Origin: Clostridia bacterium
GTDB taxonomy: Bacteria > Bacillota > Clostridia > Oscillospirales > Butyricicoccaceae
Length of the DNA stretch: 11,224 bases
Direction of reading: 5' to 3'
NCBI GenBank assembly: GCA_017556565.1
Contig: JAFYMQ010000183.1
Coordinates: forward strand, 1 to 11,224
A program made the translations under genes and the position numbers. The notes under the pieces were generated by a model. The model ran no database searches, was not told the origin of the DNA, and was given only the letters and a program-made list of their open reading frames with translations. Below are positions 1 to 6,955 of the stretch, in pieces. Positions within the stretch are counted from its first letter, which is position 1. Each line of letters opens with the position of its first letter.

Positions 1-11
1 GCCGCCCCTAC

Positions 12-218
12 ATGACGGGGGATATGTCCCCTGCGGCGACCGATTGGATCGCGCGGGCGGGCACAGAGACCCAACCCTACGTGACGGGGGATATGTCACC
101 TGCGGTGACGGATTGGATAGCGCGGGCGGGCACAGAGACCCGCCCCTGCATGACGGGGGATATGTCACCTGCGGCGACCGATCAAACAACGCGGGCGGGC
201 ACGGAGACCCGCCCCTAC
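12..218. repeat. three 69-bp tandem repeats
   Basis: Three consecutive copies with a period of exactly 69 bp start at 12, 81 and 150, and a fourth begins at 219 but diverges after a few bases. Each unit holds a GGGG/CCCC mini-hairpin, an imperfect GCGA/TCGC hairpin and a GGGCGGG/CCCGCCC hairpin. The middle segment is changed in copy 3 and the last stem is damaged in copy 1. Because 69 is 23 codons, two frames stay open, but no ribosome site or recognisable protein is seen, so I treat it as non-coding. Read on the minus strand, the last hairpin is a TGTAGGGG-headed element like those at 8416, 9428 and 9586. Confidence 0.9.
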
Positions 219-230
219 ATGGCTTTTTAA

Positions 231-340
231 TCGTCGGCAACGCCGACACCGACATGCAGGCATAGCCTGCAATTCATGCCCGCAGGGCAATTCATGAAAG
301 CGTCAGCTATCAATTCACGCAGATGCAATCTGCAATTCAT
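231..340 (+). repeat. hairpin array with AATTCAT linkers
   Basis: Five consecutive stem-loops with unrelated stems: GTCGGC-aac-GCCGAC (233-247), TGCAGGC-ata-GCCTGCA (255-271), TGCCC-gca-GGGCA (277-289), GAAAGC-gtca-GCTATC (296-311, one mismatch) and GCAGAT-gca-ATCTGC (319-333). The last four are each followed by the constant heptamer AATTCAT or AATTCAC (271, 289, 312, 334). The stems differ in sequence yet remain self-complementary. No coding potential is seen. Confidence 0.8.
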
Positions 341-479
341 TTCCTTCTGCATTCTGCATTTTCCTGATCTACATATTGGGGGTAGGGCAGGGGATATACC
401 AAATATACGATTTTCAGTATTGCACTTATAATATTTTTATTATCATCAAAAAAATACCATTGATTTTTGCCTATTGCTA
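341..479. other. AT-rich upstream leader, no gene
   Basis: No gene here. The segment starts with a short TTCTGCA direct repeat and contains TATAAT at 427-432 without a convincing -35. It also contains the left arm (TATACCAAAT, 395-404) of a 10-bp inverted repeat whose right arm lies at 497-506, over the promoter of the citrate operon. Confidence 0.5.
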
Positions 480-508
480 TTTACTTTTCAATTTGGATTT
501 GGTATAGT
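480..508 (+). promoter_or_regulatory. sigma-A promoter of the hydratase-icd-cit operon
   Basis: TTTACT (480-485), a 17-bp spacer and TATAGT (503-508) match the housekeeping consensus well and predict a start near 515. The predicted leader is about 50 nt. This is the only well-spaced pair I find between the repeats and the first gene. It was identified by eye, not scored. Confidence 0.55.
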
Positions 509-541
509 TTATACGTACGAAAGTATATATTTTTGCAAAAA
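497..541. promoter_or_regulatory. candidate operator region at the operon start
   Basis: Three dyads crowd the promoter. ATTTGGTATA (497-506) overlaps the -10 box and is the exact complement of TATACCAAAT at 395-404. TATAC-N8-GTATA (510-527) covers the predicted start. A perfect 12-bp palindrome, TTTTTGCAAAAA, lies at 530-541. Placement suits a repressor or a looping LysR-type regulator, but no regulator gene is in the window and the boxes match no site I can name. Confidence 0.35.
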
Positions 542-565
542 CTATTATAAATTGGAGGAAGACAC

Positions 566-2827
566 ATGGTAGAAGTCATCAAAAAAGGTGCGTATCTGGT
601 AAACAATCAGATCGTCTGGGCTGACGAAGCTAAGGGCATGGAGGCAGCTGACGCTGCAAGAGAAAAGACCATTGCTTATTCTATTCTTCGCGCTCACGAC
701 AAGAGCACAGATCCCAAGAAGATGAGAATCAAGTTCGACGCTCTGATCTCTCACGATATCACCTTTGTTGGTATCATCCAGACCGCTAAGGCTTCCGGTC
801 TGAAGAAGTTCCCCATCCCCTACGCAATGACAAACTGCCACAACAGCCTTTGCGCAGTTGGCGGCACCATCAACGAAGACGACCACGCTTTCGGTCTGTC
901 TGCAGCACGTAAGTACGGCGGTATCTACGTTCCCGCTAACCAGGCTGTTATCCATCAGTACGCTCGTGAGCGTCTGGCTGGCTGCGGCAAGATGGTTCTG
1001 GGCTCCGACTCCCACACCCGTTACGGCTCCTACGGCTGCATGGGCGTTGGTGAAGGCGGCGGCGAGCTGGTAAAGCAGCTGCTTGAGAACACCTACGACG
1101 TAGCAGCTCCCGAAGTTGTTATGGTATACCTGGACGGCAAGCCCCGCAAGGGCGTAGGTCCCCAGGACGTTGCTATCGCTCTGGTAGCAGCTACTTTCCC
1201 CAAGGGCGACGTCAAGAACAAGATCCTCGAGTTCGTAGGCCCCGGTGTTGCTAACCTGTCCTCCGACTTCCGTATCGGTGTTGACGTTATGACCACCGAG
1301 ACTTCCTGCCTGTCCTCCATCTGGGCAACAGACGAAGTCACCAAGAAGTTCTACGAGAACATCGGCCGTCCCGAAGATTACAAAGAGCTGAAGCCCGCTG
1401 AGGGTGCATACTACGACAGCGTAGTAAAGATCGATCTGGACAAGGTCGAGTGTATGATCGCTCTGCCCTTCCATCCCTCCATTGCTTACACCATCCACGA
1501 GCTGCAGGCTGACCCCGAAGGCATCCTGGCAAAGGTCGAGGAAGAGTGCAACAAGCAGCTGGGCGGCAAGGTTCAGATGGATCTGCGCCGCAACATCGTT
1601 GACGGCAAGGTCACCTGCGACCAGGGCGTCATCGTTGGCTGCTCCGGCGGTATGTACGAGAACATCGTTGAGGCTGCTGCTATCCTGGAAGGCCAGTCCA
1701 TCGGCAACGGCTACTTCGATATGAGCGTATATCCCTCCTCCACCCCCATCAGCCTGGCTATCACCAAGAACGGCACTGCTACCAAGCTTATGGAGGCCGG
1801 CTGCGTCATGAAGCCCGCATTCTGCGGTCCTTGCTTCGGTGCAGGTGATACCCCTGCTAACAACGCTCTGTCCATCCGTCACGCAACCCGTAACTTCGCA
1901 AACCGCGAAGGTTCCAAGCCCGGCAACGGCCAGATCTCCGCTGTCGCTCTGATGGACGCTCGTTCCATCGCTGCTACCGCAGCAAACGGCGGCGTTCTTA
2001 CCGCAGCTACCGATTTCGATTACGAACTGCCCACCGCTGAGCAGCTCGAGTACGTATACGACGGCTCCGTCTATGCAAAGCGCTGCTACGAAGGCTTCAA
2101 CAGTCCTCAGGAAGAGGCTGAGCTCCGCTACGGTCCCAACATCAAGGATTGGCCCGCAATGCCCGCTCTGCAGGATGACCTGCTCGTAAAGCTCTGCGCA
2201 GTTATCCACGATCCCGTTACCACCACCGACGAGCTGATCCCCTCCGGTGAAACCAGCTCCTACCGTTCTAACCCCATCGGCCTGTCCGAGTTCGCTCTGT
2301 CCCGCCGTGTTCCCGAGTACGTTGGCCGCTCCAAGGCTGTCCGCGCTCTCGAGGAAGCTCGCGAGAAGGGTGAGGTAGCTCAGGAAGTTAAGGACGCTCT
2401 GGCAAAGGTCGGCGGCGACGCTGCAAAGACCACCATCGGCTCCTGCGTATTCGCACGTCGTCCCGGTGACGGCTCTGCTCGTGAGCAGGCTGCTTCCTGC
2501 CAGAAGGTTCTGGGCGGCTTCGCTAACATCTGCTACGAGTACGCTACCAAGCGTTATCGCTCCAACTGCATCAACTGGGGTATCGTTCCCTTCACCATGG
2601 ATGCATCCGTCGAGTTCCCCTACGAGGACGGCGAGTGGGTATATGTTCCCGGCGTCAAGAAGGCTATTGCTGAGGGCGTAGAGGAAATGACCGCTACCGT
2701 TATCCGCAAGGATGGCACCACCGCTGAGCTGCCCCTCAAGTGTGCAGGCCTCACCGCTGACGAGCGCCTGATCCTCCAGGAAGGCTGCCTGATGAACTAC
2801 TACGCAGCAGGCTACGGCAAGGCATAA
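566..2827 (+). CDS. aconitase-family hydratase (YbhJ type), probable aconitate hydratase
   Basis: 753 aa, cytoplasmic [4Fe-4S] dehydratase of the aconitase superfamily. The likely reaction is citrate to isocitrate via cis-aconitate. The start is fixed by GGAGG at 554-558, 7 nt upstream of ATG. Three cysteines that would hold the cluster are present: Cys359 (GCSGG) and Cys420/Cys423 (CGPC), nearly the spacing of mitochondrial aconitase. SDSHT (147-151) and the swivel-domain signature GSAREQ (636-641, the counterpart of GSSREH) are also present. From memory, the stretch around VGPGVANLSSDFRIG and TTETSCLSS is most like the YbhJ/PRK11413 'putative hydratase' group rather than AcnA or AcnB. The substrate of that group is poorly established, so citrate specificity is inferred from the neighbouring icd and cit genes. 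It is the first gene of the operon and has strong codon bias, suggesting high expression. Confidence 0.88.
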   Translation: MVEVIKKGAYLVNNQIVWADEAKGMEAADAAREKTIAYSILRAHDKSTDPKKMRIKFDALISHDITFVGIIQTAKASGLKKFPIPYAMTNCHNSLCAVGGTINEDDHAFGLSAARKYGGIYVPANQAVIHQYARERLAGCGKMVLGSDSHTRYGSYGCMGVGEGGGELVKQLLENTYDVAAPEVVMVYLDGKPRKGVGPQDVAIALVAATFPKGDVKNKILEFVGPGVANLSSDFRIGVDVMTTETSCLSSIWATDEVTKKFYENIGRPEDYKELKPAEGAYYDSVVKIDLDKVECMIALPFHPSIAYTIHELQADPEGILAKVEEECNKQLGGKVQMDLRRNIVDGKVTCDQGVIVGCSGGMYENIVEAAAILEGQSIGNGYFDMSVYPSSTPISLAITKNGTATKLMEAGCVMKPAFCGPCFGAGDTPANNALSIRHATRNFANREGSKPGNGQISAVALMDARSIAATAANGGVLTAATDFDYELPTAEQLEYVYDGSVYAKRCYEGFNSPQEEAELRYGPNIKDWPAMPALQDDLLVKLCAVIHDPVTTTDELIPSGETSSYRSNPIGLSEFALSRRVPEYVGRSKAVRALEEAREKGEVAQEVKDALAKVGGDAAKTTIGSCVFARRPGDGSAREQAASCQKVLGGFANICYEYATKRYRSNCINWGIVPFTMDASVEFPYEDGEWVYVPGVKKAIAEGVEEMTATVIRKDGTTAELPLKCAGLTADERLILQEGCLMNYYAAGYGKA

Positions 2828-2860
2828 GCTGAACCCCATTACAAACATTCTTTCGTGTAT

Positions 2861-2905
2861 CCCTGCCCACTTCGGGCAGGGGTGCACGGTGCAATAACTG
2901 CACCG
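2861..2905 (+). promoter_or_regulatory. two intercistronic hairpins between hydratase and icd
   Basis: CCCTGCCC-acttc-GGGCAGGG (2861-2881, 8 bp) is followed at once by CGGTGCA-ataac-TGCACCG (2887-2905, 7 bp). Neither has a T-tract, so they are poor terminators. A role in mRNA processing or stability, setting the ratio of hydratase to downstream products, is more likely. TATAAT at 2912-2917 lies too close to the icd ribosome site to be a useful -10. Confidence 0.6.
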
Positions 2906-2932
2906 ATAATATATAATAAGGAGAAAACGACA

Positions 2933-4147
2933 ATGGCTAAGATTAAAATGACTACCCCCCTCGTCGAGATGGACGGCGACGAGATGACCCGCATCCTGTG
3001 GGCTATGATCAAGGACAAGCTCATCACTCCCTTTGTTGACCTGAAGACCGAGTACTATGACCTGGGCCTGCTCTATCGTAACGAGACCAAGGATCAGGTT
3101 ACCGTAGACGCTGCAAACGCAACCAAGAAGTACGGTGTTGCTGTTAAGTGCGCTACCATCACCCCCAACAAGCAGCGTATGGAAGAGTATCCTGAGCTGA
3201 CCGAGATGTGGAAGTCCCCCAACGGCACCATCCGTTCCATCCTGGACGGCACCGTTTTCCGTGCTCCCATCTGCATCGACGCTATCAAGCCCGTCGTAAA
3301 GAACTGGAAGAAGCCCATCACCATCGCTCGTCACGCATACGGCGACGTTTACAAGTCTGTTGACTTTGCTACCACCGAGCCCGGCGTTGCAACCCTGACC
3401 TTCAAGGGCGAGAGCGGCGAAGAGAAGAGCGTTACCGTTCAGAAGACCGACGGCCCCACCGTATGGCAGGGCGCACACAACAAGGCAAAGTCCATCCGCA
3501 GCTTTGCTCGTGCTTGCTTCCAGTACGCAATCGACACCAAGCAGGATCTGTGGTTCTCCACCAAGGACACCATCGCTAAGGTTTATGACGGCGAGTTCAA
3601 GAAGATCTTCGAGGAAGAGTTCGTAGATTACAAGGCTAAGTTCGACGAGCTGGGCATCGAGTACTTCTACACCCTGATCGACGACGCAGTTGCACGTGTT
3701 ATCCGCTCCGAGGGCGGCTACATCTGGGCTTGCAAGAACTACGACGGCGACGTTATGTCCGACATGGTCTCCACCGCTTTCGGTTCTCTGGCTATGATGA
3801 CCTCCGTTCTGGTTTCTCCCGACGGCACCACCGAGTACGAAGCTGCTCACGGCACCGTTACCAAGCACTACTACAAGCACCTGAAGGGTGAGAAGACCTC
3901 CACCAACTCCATGGCTACCATCTTTGCATGGTCCGGCGCTCTGAAGAAGAGAGGCGAGCTGGACGGTCTGACCGATCTGGTCGACTTCGGCAACAAGCTG
4001 GAAGAGGCTTGCTTCGACACTCTGAATGACGGCATCATGACCAAGGACCTGGTAGGTCTGGTAGAAGAAGGCTTCAAGGCTACAGCTGTTAACTCCGAGG
4101 AGTTCCTCGATGCTATCGCTGAGCGCCTGGCAAAGAAGCTTGCTTAA
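2933..4147 (+). CDS. icd: NADP-dependent isocitrate dehydrogenase, eukaryotic-type homodimeric class
   Basis: 404 aa, soluble enzyme converting isocitrate to 2-oxoglutarate and CO2 with reduction of NADP. The start ATG at 2933 follows AAGGAG. An in-frame upstream ATG at 2855 is rejected because it lies in the hairpin region without a ribosome site. The sequence follows human IDH1 closely: substrate arginines are at Arg101 (NGTIR), Arg110 (GTVFR) and Arg133 (ARHAYGD), one residue shifted from the human positions. The metal-binding region (YDGDVMSDMV) and the coenzyme block EAAHGTVTKHYY...TSTN are intact. Lys311 stands where IDH1 has the 2'-phosphate-binding Arg314, and His312 is kept, so NADP use is likely but not proved. 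Second gene of the operon, presumably fed by the hydratase; it supplies 2-oxoglutarate for glutamate and NADPH for biosynthesis. Confidence 0.95.
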   Translation: MAKIKMTTPLVEMDGDEMTRILWAMIKDKLITPFVDLKTEYYDLGLLYRNETKDQVTVDAANATKKYGVAVKCATITPNKQRMEEYPELTEMWKSPNGTIRSILDGTVFRAPICIDAIKPVVKNWKKPITIARHAYGDVYKSVDFATTEPGVATLTFKGESGEEKSVTVQKTDGPTVWQGAHNKAKSIRSFARACFQYAIDTKQDLWFSTKDTIAKVYDGEFKKIFEEEFVDYKAKFDELGIEYFYTLIDDAVARVIRSEGGYIWACKNYDGDVMSDMVSTAFGSLAMMTSVLVSPDGTTEYEAAHGTVTKHYYKHLKGEKTSTNSMATIFAWSGALKKRGELDGLTDLVDFGNKLEEACFDTLNDGIMTKDLVGLVEEGFKATAVNSEEFLDAIAERLAKKLA

Positions 4148-4162
4148 TTAAATCAATATCAA

Positions 4163-4191
4163 TCGAGGGACGGGCAAGCCCCGTCCCTTGA
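4163..4191 (+). promoter_or_regulatory. strong intercistronic hairpin between icd and citD
   Basis: A stem of up to 12 bp (core AGGGACGGG 4166-4174 with CCCGTCCCT 4180-4188, loop CAAGC) sits 16 bp after the icd stop. It is followed by GAAAACC rather than a T-run, so it is at best a partial or Rho-aided terminator. It may protect the upstream message 3' end and uncouple citrate lyase levels from icd. Confidence 0.6.
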
Positions 4192-4226
4192 AAACCTTAA
4201 AAATACTTTAACCGGAGGGTATACAG

Positions 4227-4523
4227 ATGAAACTTGTTAAAAAAGCCATAGCCGGTACTATGGAATCCAGCGACATCATGATCACCATCGCTCCCGCTGA
4301 GGAGAAGGGCATCAAGCTGGATCTGCAGAGCTCGGTTATGCAGCAGTACGGCAAGCAGATTGAAGCCGTTATCAAAGAAACTCTGGCAGGCATCGGCGTA
4401 GAAAGCGCTGAGGTCGTAGCTATCGACAAGGGCGCTCTGGACTGCACCATCCGTGCCCGCGTAGGCGCTGCAGCATTCCGTGCCGCAGAGAGCACCGATT
4501 TCGCATGGGAGGTACGCAAGTAA
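4227..4523 (+). CDS. citD: citrate lyase gamma subunit, acyl carrier protein
   Basis: 98 aa, the usual length for CitD, the small acyl-carrier subunit of the CitDEF complex in the cytoplasm. Ser14 in the GTMESSD motif is the expected attachment serine for the 2'-(5''-phosphoribosyl)-3'-dephospho-CoA group that carries acetyl and citryl. The ATG follows GGAGGG at 4214-4219 with 7 nt spacing. An in-frame reading from further upstream is not needed. The stop codon overlaps the citE start (TAATG), implying translational coupling. The downstream CitXG would supply the prosthetic group. Confidence 0.96.
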   Translation: MKLVKKAIAGTMESSDIMITIAPAEEKGIKLDLQSSVMQQYGKQIEAVIKETLAGIGVESAEVVAIDKGALDCTIRARVGAAAFRAAESTDFAWEVRK

Positions 4524-5425
4524 TGGAAAAGCGTTATACAAAAGAAAGACTTCGCCGCAGCATGATGTTCGTGCCCGGCAACAACCCCGGTATGATCGCT
4601 GACTCCCGTATCTACAACGCAGACAGCATCATGTTCGACCTGGAAGACTCGGTCTCCTACACCGAAAAGGACACCGCTCGTTTCCTGGTTTACAACGCTC
4701 TGAAGACTCTCAACTTCGGCAAGAAGGAAATCGTCGTCCGTATCAATGACCTGGCTTCCGGCCTGGGCATCAAGGACCTGGAAGCTATCGTTCCCGCAGG
4801 TGTTCACGTTGTTCGTCTGCCCAAGACCGACAGCGCACAGGACGTTATCGACTGCGAGAGAGAGATCGAGCGCATCGAGAAAGAGCACGGCATCCCCGTT
4901 GGCAGCACCGGTATGATGGCTGCTATCGAGAGCGCTAACGGCGTTCTCAACGCACGTGAGATCGCTCACGCCAGCGACCGTCTGATCGGTATCGCTCTGG
5001 GCGCAGAGGACTACGTCACCGACCTGAAGACCACCCGTGCAGACGGCACCGAGCTGCTGTTTGCCCGCAGCATGATCCTCAACGGCGCACGTTCCGCAGG
5101 CATCGCTGCTCTGGACACCGTTTACTCCGACGTTAATAACGAAGAAGGCTTCATCGCTGAGTGCACACTCATCAAGAAGCTGGGCTTCGACGGCAAGTCC
5201 GTCATCAATCCCCGTCAGATCGCTCCTCTGCACAAGTGCCTTGTTCCCGGTGAGAAGGATCTCCGCAAGGCTTATGCAATCATGGACGCTATCGCAGAAG
5301 CTAATGCCAAGGGCAGCGGCGTTGCCAGCCTGAACGGCAAGATGATCGACAAGCCCGTTGTTATCCGCGCTCAGCGCCTTATCGCCCTTGCCGAAGCAGA
5401 CAAGGCAGCAGCAGAGGAGGAATAA
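4523..5425 (+). CDS. citE: citrate lyase beta subunit (citryl-ACP lyase)
   Basis: 300 aa, cytoplasmic TIM-barrel lyase of the HpcH/HpaI-CitE superfamily. It cleaves citryl-ACP to oxaloacetate and acetyl-ACP. The start ATG at 4523 shares its first base with the citD stop, with GGGAGG inside the end of citD at 4507-4512; an in-frame ATG at 4505 has no advantage. Motifs: RRSMMFVPGN near the N terminus, FDLEDS (38-43), VRIND, RLPKTDS, AAIESANG with Glu136, and GAEDY with Asp163. Glu136 and Asp163 are the likely Mg2+ ligands by family analogy. SVINPRQI closes the barrel. Third-to-last structural step of a tight citDEF block with optimised codons like its neighbours. Confidence 0.96.
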   Translation: MEKRYTKERLRRSMMFVPGNNPGMIADSRIYNADSIMFDLEDSVSYTEKDTARFLVYNALKTLNFGKKEIVVRINDLASGLGIKDLEAIVPAGVHVVRLPKTDSAQDVIDCEREIERIEKEHGIPVGSTGMMAAIESANGVLNAREIAHASDRLIGIALGAEDYVTDLKTTRADGTELLFARSMILNGARSAGIAALDTVYSDVNNEEGFIAECTLIKKLGFDGKSVINPRQIAPLHKCLVPGEKDLRKAYAIMDAIAEANAKGSGVASLNGKMIDKPVVIRAQRLIALAEADKAAAEEE

Positions 5426-5428
5426 ACC

Positions 5429-6952
5429 ATGGTAGAACTTAACAAGATCCCTCACATTGGTGAGATCGCCAACCGCGGCGTATACGCAGGCCCCAAGGCA
5501 AAGAAGACCGAGAACTTTGCAACCCGTACCGATTCTCCCGACAAGATCCTTGCTACTATCGAGGACGCTGTCAAGGCAACCGGCCTCAAGGACGGTATGA
5601 CCATCTCCTTCCACCACCACTTCCGTGGCGGTGACCACATCGTCAATCAGGTTGTTGACGTTCTGGCAAAGATGGGCTTTAAGAACCTGACTCTGGCTGC
5701 AAGCTCCCTGTCCGGTGTTCATGCTCCCCTGATCGACCACATCAAGAACGGTGTTATCTCTCACATCGAGACCTCCGGTCTGCGTGGCGAGCTGGCAGAG
5801 CAGATCTCCCGCGGCCTGATGGAGTTCCCCATCGTATTCCGCAGCCACGGCGGCAGAGCTGCTGCTATCGACAGCGGCGAGCTGCACATTGACGTTGCAT
5901 TCCTGGGCGCACCTTCCTGCGATCCCTACGGCAACGCTAACGGCTACAGCCGTGACGACGACGACTCCATCCTCTGCGGCTCCATGGGCTACGCAGTACC
6001 CGATGCAACCCACGCAGACAAGGTCGTTGTCCTGACCAACAATCTGGTCAAGTACCCCAATATGCCCTGCGCTATCCCCGAGCATCAGGTTGACTACATC
6101 GTAGTTATCGACGATATCGGCGATCCCAAGGGCATTATGTCCGGTGCAACCCGCTACACCAAGAACCCCAAGGAGCTGCTCATCGCTCAGACCGCTGCTG
6201 AGGTCATCGACGCAGCAGGCTACTTCTATGACGGCTTCTCCATGCAGATGGGTTCCGGCGGCGCATCTCTGGCAGCCGCACGTTACCTCCGTCAGATGAT
6301 GATCGACAAGGGCATCAAGTGCCGTTTCGCTCTGGGCGGTATCACCGGTCAGATCGCTTCCATGCACGAGGAAGGCCTTGTTGAGCGCATTCTGGACGTT
6401 CAGTCCTTCGACCTTGACGCTGCACAGAGCCTCAAGAAGAACTTTGACCATCATCAGATCAGCGCTACCTACTACGCAAGCTTCCTGCAGGATGCAGCAG
6501 TAGATCAGCTGGACTTCGTTATCCTCTCCGCTCTGGAGATCGATACCGACTTCAACGTCAACGTCCTCACCGGTTCTGACGGCGTTATCCGCGGCGCTAT
6601 CGGCGGACATCCCGACACCGCAGCAGGTGCAAGCCTGGCAGTCGTCGTTGCTCCTCTGACCCGCGGCAGAATCCCCTCCATCATCGACAAGGTCAACACC
6701 GTTGTCACCCCCGGTGCAACCGTTGACGTAGTCGTCACCGATCAGGGTGTCGCTGTCAACCCCAACCGTCCCGAAGTAGCCGAAAAGCTCAAGGCTGCAG
6801 GCATCAAGGTCTTCACCATTGAGCAGCTGAAGGCAAAGGCAGAAGCCATCGTCGGCAAGCCCGAGCCCATCCGCTACAAGGACAACATCGTAGGCGTTGT
6901 TATGTACCGCGACAATACCGTCATCGACGTTATCCGTCAGATCGAAGAATAA
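5429..6952 (+). CDS. citF: citrate lyase alpha subunit (citrate:acetyl-ACP transferase)
   Basis: 507 aa, near the usual length of about 510 for CitF. It exchanges citrate for acetyl on the CitD carrier, releasing acetate and forming citryl-ACP for CitE. It begins 3 nt after the citE stop, with AGGAGG at 5415-5420 inside the end of citE. Family hallmarks are HHHFRGGDHIVN (from residue 62), SHGGRAAAID, MGSGGASLA (about 274-282) and GSDGVIRGAIGGHPDTAAG (382-400), followed by GVAVNPNRP. It is intact, with no missing motif that I can see. Codon use is as biased as in citE, so the subunits are probably made in bulk and together. Confidence 0.97.
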   Translation: MVELNKIPHIGEIANRGVYAGPKAKKTENFATRTDSPDKILATIEDAVKATGLKDGMTISFHHHFRGGDHIVNQVVDVLAKMGFKNLTLAASSLSGVHAPLIDHIKNGVISHIETSGLRGELAEQISRGLMEFPIVFRSHGGRAAAIDSGELHIDVAFLGAPSCDPYGNANGYSRDDDDSILCGSMGYAVPDATHADKVVVLTNNLVKYPNMPCAIPEHQVDYIVVIDDIGDPKGIMSGATRYTKNPKELLIAQTAAEVIDAAGYFYDGFSMQMGSGGASLAAARYLRQMMIDKGIKCRFALGGITGQIASMHEEGLVERILDVQSFDLDAAQSLKKNFDHHQISATYYASFLQDAAVDQLDFVILSALEIDTDFNVNVLTGSDGVIRGAIGGHPDTAAGASLAVVVAPLTRGRIPSIIDKVNTVVTPGATVDVVVTDQGVAVNPNRPEVAEKLKAAGIKVFTIEQLKAKAEAIVGKPEPIRYKDNIVGVVMYRDNTVIDVIRQIEE

Positions 6953-6955
6953 TTG

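Noticed and set aside
12..265. Two small plus-strand open frames in the tandem repeats
   Set aside because: They stay open only because the repeat period is a multiple of three. There is no ribosome site and no recognisable protein.
231..340. CRISPR array
   Set aside because: The constant parts are only 7 bp and the variable parts are themselves palindromic. Unit length varies, there are no 23-47 bp repeats and no cas genes.
428..443. CcpC-like box (ATAA-N7-TTAT) upstream of the operon
   Set aside because: The spacing here is 8, the region is generally AT-rich, and no LysR regulator gene is in view, so a match is not supported.
2912..2917. Internal promoter for icd based on TATAAT
   Set aside because: It directly abuts the ribosome site, leaving almost no leader, and I see no -35 at the right distance.
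545..3880. Minus-strand open frame of 1111 codons opposite the hydratase and icd
   Set aside because: It is a by-product of strong codon bias: the sense genes avoid TTA, CTA and TCA, so antisense stops are rare. The translation is low-complexity without any known motif, and the sense frames are clearly real.
4208..6610. Minus-strand open frame of 800 codons opposite citD-citE-citF
   Set aside because: Same cause. It has no ribosome site or family resemblance and is fully overlapped by three confident genes.
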